DNA from: Stereocaulon alpinum
Taxonomy: Eukaryota > Ascomycota > Lecanoromycetes > Lecanorales > Stereocaulaceae
DNA: 18,361 nucleotides
Direction: 5' to 3'
Assembly: GCA_018257865.1 (NCBI GenBank)
Contig: JAEUBA010000245.1
Coordinates: 1-18,361, forward strand
Shown in pieces: positions 1 through 7,520 of this stretch. The translations under genes and the position numbers were made by a program. The notes under the pieces are model-generated. The model worked only from the letters and a program-made list of their open reading frames with translations. It did no database searches and was not told the DNA's origin. How positions within the stretch are numbered: the stretch's first letter is position 1; the number at the start of each line of letters is the position of its first letter.

Positions 1-231
1 AGAGATTATTATTACTAGTATTATAGAGCCTAGTAGTAAGGTTAGATAGGCGGAGTAGAATAATAAGTAAGCTAATAAGCGAAAGTTTTTAGCTAGAAGG
101 GGCGACTCTAGAAAGGTTTCTTTTGCGTTTAGAGGGCCTTTAACCCCCCCTAGATTTCCTAATAATATAAGAGAACACCCTTATTAGTATATATAGATAC
201 TAGAATAGGCGTATAAATCAATCAATTAATA
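1..231 (+). mobile_element. 3' end of a Tad1-like LINE, RIP-degraded
   Basis: This is the last ~230 bp of a LINE copy whose body lies left of the window. It matches 597-836 on the same strand and the reverse complement of about 12855-13085, so it is the shared LINE 3' end (end of ORF2 plus 3' UTR). It finishes with a short tail of CAAT-type tetranucleotides at about 217-231. CA and TG are almost absent and TA is in excess, showing heavy RIP. The next LINE fragment begins directly after the tail, so this copy either sits inside that one or lies in tandem with it. The exact junction is uncertain by a few bases. Confidence 0.8.
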
Positions 232-836
232 AAGTAAAAGTACTAGGGATTTATAATACTTACTATAACTATAGTTAAAAGAATTAAGATATAAAGTATA
301 TTCTCTTATATTACCTAAAGCTTAATAATACTTAAAGAGAACTTATTAAGGAGGTAAGGACTTATAATATTAAGATTATACTAGCTAAAGTTAATAGTAT
401 AAGGGTAGTAGTAAAATAGCTAGTTTAGTTAGGATTCCTAATATAATATTAATTTACTAAGAAATAGCTTTTCTAATTTAAACTCCTTATTAAAGTAAAA
501 CTAATAATAAAAACTCTAAAGATAAAGAGGCTTAAATATAAGGTAAAGTTAAAGGTAGTAAAGCTACTAAAGTATTATAGGGCTTAGTAGTATAAAGGAG
601 ATTATAATTACTAGTATTATAAAGCTTAGTAGTAAGGTTAAATAGGCGGAGTAGAGTAATAAGTAAGCTAATAAATAAGAGTTTTTAGTTAAGAGGGATA
701 ATCCTAAAAAGGTTTCTTTCGCGTCTAGAGGGCTTATAGCCCCCTAGATTTTCTAATTATATAAAAGAATACCCTTATTAGTATATATAGATACTAGAAT
801 AGGCGTATAAATCAATTAATTAATTAATTAATTAAT
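232..836 (+). mobile_element. 5'-truncated Tad1-like LINE 3' fragment, RIP-degraded
   Basis: About 600 bp aligning over its whole length with the reverse complement of about 12855-13450 in the longer LINE. It covers the C-terminal end of ORF2 and the 3' UTR, and ends at 811-836 in an AATC/AATT tetranucleotide tail. The many AATT units are what RIP makes of an AATC repeat (CA to TA). Because the 5' end is missing, it looks like the usual 5'-truncated product of target-primed reverse transcription. Right after the tail the sequence becomes a minus-strand LINE in the middle of its RT region, so this fragment has interrupted that older copy. No reading frame is open. Confidence 0.8.
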
Positions 837-2569
837 ATAATATATTATTAAATACCCTTACTATATCTAGTAATAGTAGGCTTACTATATTATCCTTACC
901 TTAGTTCTATATTATATAGATTAAGTCTATAATAGTCTTTAAGGCTATTTTTATTAAATATCTCTTTCTACCTCTTATTTAGTATTTTAAGAGTAGGTAT
1001 TTCTCCTTAACTATTCCGTTAAGTTATCTCGCTATTACTATCTCTAAGGCTTTACTATATATATCTAGTAATATAATAGGCTAATATACCTTAGATTTAG
1101 AGTAGTTAGCCTTCTTTAACTTTTTTAGTATTATTATATTCGCTTTATAGAATTTCTTTAAGTAGTATTTATAGTCTAAATATACCTAAAATATCTTTTA
1201 AAAGGTCTTATCTATTTCTATATATATTACTCTTAGGAACTTATTTAGGATCCCTAAGATTCTTAGTACCTTATCTACTATTAAGTATTAAATTATATCT
1301 CTAACCTCTTTTAAGGTAATCTTACTATCTATTATAATAAGTTTTAGGTAATCCGCCCCCTTAATACCCGTTAAGTCTATTAGGGATAAGGGTAGAAAGA
1401 GAACCTTTCTTAAAGCCTCTACTTTCCCTTTAAAGTCCTTTACCTTATTCCTATTTCTATCTCTAATAGCTAGGAATTATAGTAGCTCTTTAAGGCGTAT
1501 ACTTCTTTCTCTTCTCTACTTAATAAGTTATTATACTCCCCTTAGTCTTAATAATATTTTATAAACCCCCTTTTAGAAAGCTATTATCCTAACCTTCTAT
1601 AGAGTAGTAACCTTCTTCCTTTTAATCTAGTAGAGGGCCTCTTTAGTATATATATTTCTATTATAGCGATAGGCCTTAAGCGCTACCTATAATACCTTAA
1701 TAACTCTTATATATACTTTATTTTAGTATAGTTTAGCTCCTACGTACGACTCCTTATATAGGATAGTATTCTCTACTACCTCCTATAGCGTAGTTATAAG
1801 CTTATTAATATATAGATTTATTACTTCTTCTAAGTTTAATAGGTATCTACCTATAACCTTATATAGAATCCTTATATACCTCTAGATCTCTTTACTAGTT
1901 ACCTTTATCTCTATCCTTTTCTAAGCTCTCTTCTAGTATACTTAGCGCTCGCTTTAGGTCTATTCTAGCTCTATTATAACTAGTATATAATCTAACCCTA
2001 TATTAAGATTATACCTTACCCTATACTTCGCTATTATATTATACGCGCCTTTAGTTAGGAATATAAGGTTAATAGTACTCTCTAAGCCCCTATTTTACTA
2101 TATAACTAACTTCTCTAGTAGCCTAAGATCTATATTCTTTTCTTCTACTACTTTTAGTAACTTATCTACTATTATATAATATATAGCTCGCCCTAGATTA
2201 TTCTAGTAGGGGTAGTATAGGTTAAAATCCCTTATTATAATATACTCGCCCTCGTTTTCTAAGGCCTTTTTTAGCTTTAGGATAGTTATAGGGCTATCTA
2301 CTAATATATAGCTTATTAGTAAAGGGTTATAGATATTATATACCTATACCCTCTCTACTATTAGCTCCTTAGTATTCTCGTTTTTAGTATTAGTATTATT
2401 TTAGGTTCTCTTAGTCTAGATCTATAATAAGTATAAATTACCCTCTTAGTACTTAACCCCCTAGTCGTTAAGATCTATCCTTTTATTTATATAAAAATAT
2501 ATCTTAGTCTCTAGGTCTCCCCTATAAGCTAGATAAAATCTACTTATACTTATATTATATAAGGTTCTA
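837..2569 (-). pseudogene. Tad1-like LINE ORF2 remnant, RT N-terminal part and endonuclease C-terminal part
   Basis: Minus-strand LINE, homologous base for base (apart from RIP changes) to about 14740-16477 of the longer copy. Read on the minus strand, 2204-2250 encodes GEYIIIRDFNLYYPY followed by a stop that was probably Trp. This is the exonuclease-endonuclease-phosphatase motif GDFNxHHPxW after RIP. The RT catalytic half that should follow is missing here because a plus-strand LINE fragment has been inserted at about 837. The right end is cut by the 1188-bp element at 2570-3757. Removing that insert and one copy of its 11-bp target duplication puts this part back in frame with 3758-4345. 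Stops are frequent and the copy is dead. Confidence 0.8.
2559..2569. repeat. Target-site duplication, left copy (11 bp)
   Basis: ATAAGGTTCTA directly precedes the inserted element and recurs exactly at 3758-3768. The uninterrupted homologous site in the other LINE copy (16468-16478) reads ATAAGGTTTTA. This fixes the insertion limits at 2570 and 3757. Confidence 0.93.
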
Positions 2570-2644
2570 GGCTAGCGATGGAGACACACCTGTACGCGGT
2601 GCTGGCTACGAACCTGAATACCTATTCAGAGCTGAGATGTCTCC
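2570..2644 (+). ncRNA. HDV-like self-cleaving ribozyme, copy 1
   Basis: The element starts exactly at the predicted cleavage site. P1 pairs 2570-2576 (GGCTAGC) with 2601-2607 (GCTGGCT): 7 bp, with a G-U wobble at the first position as in HDV and a second wobble inside. J1/2 is GA. P2 pairs 2580-2586 (GGAGACA) with 2638-2644 (TGTCTCC), 7 Watson-Crick pairs. P3 pairs 2588-2590 (ACC) with 2598-2600 (GGT), directly followed by the P1 3' strand. L3 is 7 nt; C2595-G2596 can pair with C2609-G2610 as P1.1. P4 is 2614-2620 with 2623-2629, a perfect 7-bp arm. J4/2 holds CTGA at 2632-2635, fitting the catalytic C-N-R-A pattern, so C2632 would be the catalytic base. Element order and lengths match the HDV double pseudoknot. 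In known LINEs such ribozymes free the 5' end of the transcript; that role here is inferred. Confidence 0.85.
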
Positions 2645-2679
2645 CCTAATACATTACAGGTTGAATGATGTTAAGACGT

Positions 2680-2724
2680 CGCGTGGTTGCTGAGAACTCC
2701 GTGCAGAGTTTTTCGGGCAACGCG
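2680..2724 (+). other. RNA hairpin downstream of the ribozyme
   Basis: A potential stem in the transcript of the element. CGC 2680-2682 pairs with GCG 2722-2724, GTTGC 2686-2690 with GCAAC 2717-2721, and AACTC 2695-2699 with GAGTT 2706-2710, with small internal loops. In the second copy (around 17970-18014) the apical stem stays paired. Function unknown. Confidence 0.45.
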
Positions 2725-2906
2725 ATAACACCTACCCCAACTCTACTACGACTATTATACCTCCCCTACGATCGAGACTAGACAGCAAGAATTGGCATCA
2801 GGTGCAGTATCTCAGCCCGACGAGTGAAGAGCATAGGCAACACCTACCCAGCCGTTAATTCAAAAAATCTAATATCTACGTGCGCTCGATACGTATCCAC
2901 CGGTTA

Positions 2907-2923
2907 AGACTGACGCGCAGTCT
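2907..2923 (+). other. Short perfect hairpin in the noncoding element
   Basis: AGACTG at 2907-2912 pairs with CAGTCT at 2918-2923 around the 5-nt loop ACGCG. In the second copy (18197-18213) a RIP-type change removes one pair and leaves five. It may be part of a larger fold; function unknown. Confidence 0.4.
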
Positions 2924-3757
2924 ATCCTAGGGGAAGGCTGGGGTTGTGGGTATACAGGACTAAGAGAAGGATATACTAGGTTATGAATTAGAAGGCGTAT
3001 TTTGGAAAAGGACGGCCCCTATCTAAGTGGCTAGGCGAGCCTTTGGTGTAAGCGGCGCCGTATGACCATAATTGCAAGCTGAAGGGTTGGCTCCCCCCTA
3101 AAGCAAAGTATATGAGGATAGAAGTAAGTACTATCTAATACGACCGGCGGGATGTTATACTATCTGATTCTTCATACGAGTATAGGCCTCCTGGGCGGTG
3201 TATGTGGCTTCCCCCCTTTCTCGTATCCTTAACTAGTAAACCACTGAATAGCCAAATCCGGTACTACTACGGACACCAATAAACACTACTAATCAGCGCT
3301 AATAACTCGAACCCTTGCGGGACGGCTATACACCCCCTCCTCCCCCCCCCCGTATCGACACAGCAAAGGTCAAAGAAAGTCATAGGGCGCTCAGCGCCAC
3401 AATGAAGTCGAAGGATATAGAAGAATACAGCAGGGTCCTTAAGAGCTGAGCATAGTACGAAGGGCGTGTGTTACAGTTAGTATTGGAAACAATGTCATAG
3501 AGCGCTCGGTATAATATTGAAGAACACAGTTAAGAGTTACCGGTGTTAAGGAGGCCTAGGGTGTGATCCCTAGACCAAAAGCAATTGCATCGTCAAGGAT
3601 AAGCGGGAGTTTTTATCCAGGCACTATGCTATGGTTTCTCTTGCGGCTAGGAAAGGCACACTACGTGTACTATCTACTGGTTTCACAAATAATGTAATAG
3701 AACACCCTCATTAGTATATATAGATACTAGAATAGGCGTATAAACCAATCAATCAAT

Positions 3758-3768
3758 ATAAGGTTCTA
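3758..3768. repeat. Target-site duplication, right copy (11 bp)
   Basis: ATAAGGTTCTA, an exact copy of 2559-2569, directly after the (CAAT)n tail of the inserted element. The split LINE resumes here. Confidence 0.93.
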
Positions 3769-4345
3769 TTTATTAGATTATATACTAGCTCTTAGATCGC
3801 TAATACGTCTATATCTTTTATATCTTTATTTTTAAGAAGTAGTACTATTACTATATCCTTCTTCCTTTATATATTATACTATAGTATTTTTAGATAGGGT
3901 ATATTCCTTATTAGGTAGGGGCTACTTAGATATTCTCTTATATTTAGGTATTTTTAGTAGTCTTTACTACTTCTAAAGTCTATTTAAAGGTATTTACTAG
4001 ACTAATCCTCTCTATAGATAGGTGCTATTACCCTTATTTTACTTTAGAAAGAGTTATTAGCTATCCCTTCTTTACTACTTCCTTATTTCCTTTCTAAAGT
4101 TTATCTATTATATCCTCTAAGGCCTTCCTCTTCCCTTTAGAGATTACCTTATACTACCTTTTTAGGATAGTCCTTTTTAGTATCGCTAGCGTTAGCCCTA
4201 CTAAGTATTACTTTAGGGTCTTTTTAAAATATTTTAGCTTATACTTAATTCTTTACCTAGCCTTAGTATTCTCCTTTTATTAGATTAAGTAGGTTTTACT
4301 CTATATAGGGTACTCCTCTTTATATACTATATACTTAGGCTTACT
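3758..4345 (-). pseudogene. Tad1-like LINE remnant, endonuclease N-terminal part and end of ORF1
   Basis: Continuation of the minus-strand LINE split by the noncoding element, homologous to about 16468-17060 of the longer copy. On the minus strand it holds the start of the apurinic-type endonuclease: a Q-x-N segment (LKILQYNIQRKKD-like) near 3840-3890 and DVLVIQE-like residues near 3770-3810. The glutamines are now TAG/TAA stops. Further right is the end of ORF1 with the last zinc knuckle. Clear homology stops near 4345, between the second and third knuckles. A weak match around TAGTCTAGGCGTA suggests it may run to about 4370 with a small deletion. The copy looks 5'-truncated. Confidence 0.75.
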
Positions 4346-4510
4346 ACCAGCTTATTATAGTCTAGGCGTAATAAGGAATATACTAGGTTAGGTAGCCTAG
4401 TAACCGCTATTATATAACTAGTCGTAGTATTTATAGTAATCGTAGGGTACGACTACTACGCCCGTAGCGACTAGTTATAGTAATTATATTAGTTATAGAA
4501 TATAATCAGG
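4346..4510. other. Flanking DNA with imperfect palindrome, no gene
   Basis: RIP-altered DNA between the LINE end and the chromovirus. It holds the inverted repeat TATAACTAGTCG (4413-4424) / CGACTAGTTATA (4468-4479). Inside it, CGTAGTA near 4423-4429 and TACTACG near 4454-4460 also pair. No reading frame or known family was recognised. It may be the remnant of another mobile element or ordinary intergenic DNA. Confidence 0.5.
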
Positions 4511-4515
4511 GTATC
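4511..4515. repeat. Target-site duplication of the chromovirus, left (5 bp)
   Basis: GTATC directly before the 5' LTR, repeated directly after the 3' LTR at 12645-12649. Five-bp duplications are usual for Ty3/gypsy integrases. Confidence 0.88.
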
Positions 4516-4764
4516 TATTAACCCTTAAGCGTGTGCGCGTTATAGCTACGCTAGCGTAATAATATTAATTAGGGTCTAAGGGCTTAGCAATAGTATTACT
4601 ACCTAGGACTCCCCCGTATTTTAGGGATCTTTAGAAATTAGTTCTGCTACTACTCTACTACTAAGTAATATAATTATATCTATTACTTAATACCTAAATC
4701 TAGTAACTTTATATCTCTTATATCTTAGTACGCTAGCTTAGAGCCGGCGTCGCTAGCCTTTATA
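4516..4764 (+). repeat. 5' LTR
   Basis: 249 bp, near-identical to 12396-12644. It starts TATTAACCC, probably TGTTAACCC before RIP, and ends CTTTATA, probably CTTTACA, which would restore the usual TG...CA ends. Differences from the other LTR are C/T or G/A transitions (for example GCGTGTGCGCG against GTATATACGCG), as RIP predicts. LTR divergence therefore cannot be used to date the insertion. This copy keeps slightly more CA and TG than the 3' LTR. Confidence 0.93.
4633..4641 (+). promoter_or_regulatory. Candidate self-primer sequence in the LTR
   Basis: AGAAATTAG inside the 5' LTR is perfectly complementary to CTAATTTCT at 4768-4776, three bases past the LTR. In Tf1-type elements the first bases of the transcript fold back on the primer site and prime reverse transcription. 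This position, ~117 bp into the LTR, could be the start of R. The match is short in AT-rich DNA and could be chance. Confidence 0.4.
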
Positions 4765-4767
4765 GTT

Positions 4768-4776
4768 CTAATTTCT
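4768..4776 (+). promoter_or_regulatory. Candidate primer-binding site, self-priming type
   Basis: CTAATTTCT lies just after the 5' LTR, where the primer-binding site belongs. It does not begin with TGG (or a RIPped TAG) at the LTR edge, as expected for a tRNA primer. It is instead complementary to 4633-4641 within the LTR. Reading from 4763 as TAGTTC (RIPped TGGTTC) would give a tRNA-type site overlapping the LTR end, which cannot be excluded. Confidence 0.4.
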
Positions 4777-5744
4777 CTACCTTTTTAAGGGAGAGGCCTA
4801 GAGTTACTATAATATTAGGTTAGACGCGTAGTTATACTACTATAACCGTTACTAACGCTAAAGAACCTAATAATATTAATAATAATAATAATCCTATAGA
4901 GAGCTATAAGACCGACGGAGAGTCTTAATTAGATACCTTTAATTTAGATAATACTAATCTTAAGTAACGCTTATAAAAAGCCTAAGCGACGAATCGCCGC
5001 CTAAAGTAACTACGCGAATTATTAGTATTAGAAGCTGAAAACGATATAATTTAATACCTTAAGTCGCAGAGTACTATTAGAATACCTATAGGGATAGTTT
5101 AAGAGGAGGAATAATATCCTATTACTGCTATATTAATATAATTAGTTAATATTACTAGCTAAAGGATTCCTTTATATCTTATAACGCCCGCCTTTAACGC
5201 GCTTATAAATCTACCTATTAAACTCTAAAGACCCCTAATACTAAAAAGCTTTTAGCCTAAGAATATATAATCTTATAAGGGAATTAGCGAGGGTAAATAC
5301 TTACGCTAGTTTACTAACTTAAAAAAGAAGTTTCTTAAGAGTCTAGAGTACTTTACTACTAAACTATTTAATATAGTCTACTATATAGATACCTTAAAAG
5401 ATAACCTAAATTCTTAGTAGAATACCTACCTAAAGGACTATAGATAGGATAATATAATATTCGAATTCTTTAAGTAATTCCTATATAATTTAGTTATAGA
5501 TCCTATTAACTGCTATCTCCTTACCTATAAAAGGTTTAAGGAGGTAAAGTAATACTATATAGGCTCTTTACTAAGAATTAATCTCGTTATAATATAAGCT
5601 TTATATAGTTATTTAACCGATTTAAGTTTATACTAGTTTTAGAACGCTATTAATACTAGAATATAACCGTTCTAAAACTGTAAGAACTATTGATAATTTT
5701 ATAACTATTAGATAACGGTTGCGCAACTCCAACTAAAACCCTAA

Positions 5745-6490
5745 CTCTAGTAACTCCAGCAACTCCAGCAACTCCAGCAACTCCAGCAACATCAGTAGCA
5801 CCTGCAATATCCAGCAACATCAGCAGCACCTGCAATATCCAGTAATATTAGCAACACCAGCAATATCCTGCAATATTAGCAACACCAGCAATATCCTGCA
5901 ATATCCTGCAATATCCAGCAACACCTGCAATATCCTGCAATATCCAGCAACACCAGCAACACCTGCAATATCCAGCAACATCAGCAGCACCTGCAATATC
6001 CTGCAATATCCTACAACACCAGCAACACCTGCAATATCCAGCAACATCAGCAGCACCTGCAATATCCTGCAATATCCTACAACACCAGCAACACCTGCAA
6101 TATCCAGCAACATCAGCAACACCTGCAACACCTGCAACACCTGCAATATCCTGCAATATCCTACAACACCAGCAACACCTGCAATATCCAGCAACATCAG
6201 CAACACCTGCAACACCTGCAATATTCAGCAATATCAGCAACACCTGCAATATCCAGCAACATCAGCAACACCTGCAACACCTGCAATATCCTGCAATATC
6301 CAGCAACATCAGCAACACCTGCAATATCCTGCAATATCCAGCAGCACCAGCAACACCTGCAATATCCAGTAGCACCAGCAACACCTGCAATATCCAGTAA
6401 CATCAGCAGCACCTACAATACTAGCAATATTAGTAATATCTAGCAATATCAGCAATATCCAGTAGCACTAGTAATATTAGTAATACCTAG
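5745..6490. repeat. Minisatellite of mixed 9- and 10-bp units
   Basis: About 745 bp of head-to-tail units built on GCAA: GCAACACCT, GCAACATCA, GCAACACCA (9 bp) and GCAATATCCT/A (10 bp). A higher-order unit recurs: the block starting CTGCAATATCCTACAACACC occurs at 6001, 6067 and 6151, with spacing 66 and then 84 bp (66 plus two 9-bp units). At the left end, in the gag frame, the array begins as CTC CAG CAA (Leu-Gln-Gln) repeats, so it may have grown out of a glutamine-rich coding repeat. The 10-bp units then destroy the frame. Outer units carry RIP-type changes. Long reverse-strand reading frames over it are by-products of the repeat. Confidence 0.9.
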
Positions 6491-6519
6491 ATAGTTTATT
6501 AATTATTAATTAACTGTTT

Positions 6520-6665
6520 ACCAACCGTCTACTAACTATTTACTAACCGTCTACTAACCGTCTACCAGCTATAACTATCTACTAACTATAACCGTCTACC
6601 AACTATAACCGTCTACCAACTATAACCGTCTACCAACTACAACCGTTTACCAACTGCAACGGTTA
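6520..6665. repeat. Second tandem array, ~17-bp unit
   Basis: Repeats of AACCGTCTACCAACTAT, clearest at 6584-6655, with shorter decayed units (CCGTCTACTAACTATTTACTAA) before. Left-hand units carry more CA-to-TA changes than the right-hand ones. It is unrelated to the GCAA array and lies ~30 bp after it, inside the same RIP-poor segment. Confidence 0.8.
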
Positions 6666-7419
6666 TTGGTTTTAGGAAGAGATATTCTAACGTTATTATA
6701 ACCAAATATAAACCGAATACCAACCAAATAAAGACTATTATCTAACTAGTAGTCAACTATTTAATTATAGTATTAGAATTTTATAGGTAGACATTACAGT
6801 ATTCTAACTAAAAAGTTACTATATTTAAGGCCTACTTAGAGGAGTTAGAAGCTAACCTACTACCTATAGCCCTAAAGCTTAAAGCTAACCTCTTTCTAGC
6901 TAAGCTAAGACCGGAGCTAAAGAATAAAATCTTAAGTACTAGTAAGGTATTTAATAATAGGGATAATATTATTACCTAAGCTATTATATAAGAGAATACT
7001 ATAGGGTACGAGTATTATAGAGGCGGCGGCTTAAGTACTTATAGGAAATTATCTAATTATAGGGCTTCTAAGTTATAAGGGAGCTGCCTATTAGAATAAT
7101 AGATTTCTAAGCCTAATAAGCTAGGCCTAAGGGTTAATAGCTTATAGTTAGCGCGAAATAAATCTTATTTAAGAAGTCTAAAGTAGAAGACTAATTTAGA
7201 TTTAATAACTAAGCTTATCTACTATTATTACGGAAAGCTAGGCTATATAAGCCTAAATTATCCTAATCGCGATAAGCCTATAACTTATACTAGTATTAGT
7301 ATAGTATTAGTAAAAAATAATTAGCCCCTATAACCGCTTTAGAAGTAGGGGAAGAAACCTAAAAAGTAGAGGTAAGTCCTTCTATCCTAACTAAGGGTTA
7401 AATAATACTTAATACTAGC

Positions 7420-7520
7420 TTATAGTAGGTTACTACTTTACTAGATACTAAATTATAACTTAATTTAATCTCCTAGAAGTTTATAGTTTAATAGGACCTA
7501 CTACCTTCTACCGCTAACTT
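7420..7520 (+). pseudogene. Aspartic protease remnant (pol)
   Basis: Reads LLDTKL-stop-LNLIS at about 7437-7470. This matches the retropepsin active-site segment (L-D-S/T-G-A) with Asp at 7443-7445; the residue after Thr is now Lys where Gly is expected. The frame differs by one from both gag and the following RT, so at least one indel or a programmed shift lies on each side. The region between 7520 and 7780 could not be aligned to anything. Confidence 0.5.

Larger units (their letters stand above)
2570..3757 (+). mobile_element. Non-autonomous SINE-like retroelement with 5' HDV-like ribozyme and LINE-derived 3' end
   Basis: A 1188-bp insertion inside the minus-strand LINE, bounded by an exact 11-bp target duplication. 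Its composition contrasts sharply with its surroundings: CA and TG are common, so it is hardly RIPped and arrived after the host LINE was mutated. No frame is open for a useful length, so it codes for nothing I can see. The first 75 nt fold as an HDV-like ribozyme. The last ~68 nt (about 3690-3757) match the 3' end of the LINE family, ending in a (CAAT)n tail with its cytosines intact. The central ~1 kb resembles nothing I recognise. The first ~500 bp recur at 17860-18361. I infer mobilisation by the LINE enzyme through the shared 3' end. It could instead be an internally deleted LINE keeping its 5' UTR. Confidence 0.85.
5685..6805. other. RIP-poor segment inside gag
   Basis: In contrast to the element around it, this stretch is full of CA and TG (cagcaa, cctgca, accaac). 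It holds a long array of 9-10-bp units and a second array of ~17-bp units. At its edges the units carry CA-to-TA changes, and mutation density falls off inwards. RIP acts on duplicated DNA, so the simplest reading is that this segment was not shared with other copies of the element and was hit only by spill-over from its flanks. Growth of the arrays after RIP is the alternative. Confidence 0.6.
4842..7320 (+). pseudogene. gag: gag pseudogene (capsid and zinc knuckle), split by tandem repeats
   Basis: Structural protein of the chromovirus. The first half reads in one frame from about 4842, where ATA may be a RIPped ATG. A helix-rich stretch near 4920-5070 (LEAEND at about 5028-5045) is followed by a capsid-like part at 5310-5560 with FLYNLVIDPINCYLL. 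The second half starts near 6755 in a different frame: AYLEELEANLLPIALKLKANL, then LAKLRPELKNKIL to about 6935. It ends with a CCHC zinc knuckle at about 7219-7263, now YYYYGKLGYISLNY, which was C-x2-C-x4-H-x4-C. Between the halves lies ~1.1 kb of repeat-rich, RIP-poor DNA. RIP has made many stops. The start is inferred only. Confidence 0.75.

Noticed and set aside
2570..2644. Hammerhead or tRNA-like structure at the element's 5' end
   Set aside because: The hammerhead core (CTGATGA with GAAA) is absent and there are no tRNA boxes. The pairing order fits only the HDV double pseudoknot.
2761..2935. Group I intron core in the noncoding element
   Set aside because: TCGAGACTAGACAGC near 2771 resembles the R segment, but no convincing P, Q or S partner segments with the right P7 pairing were found.
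3300..3325. RNA polymerase III B box on the minus strand (GGTTCGAGTT)
   Set aside because: No acceptable A box lies at the right distance, and the strand is opposite to the ribozyme and tail, so it would not drive transcription of the element.
3331..3352. C-rich tract (runs of C near 3331-3352) as a polypyrimidine signal
   Set aside because: It is only a low-complexity tract. There are no LTRs or polypurine context around it, and no function can be supported.
5820..6412. Three overlapping reverse-strand open frames of 71-133 codons
   Set aside because: They lie wholly inside the minisatellite. Their Ile-Ala-Gly-Val and Cys-Arg repeats simply translate the 9-10-bp units in different frames. 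There is no start context or family, and the repeat lacks stops by composition.
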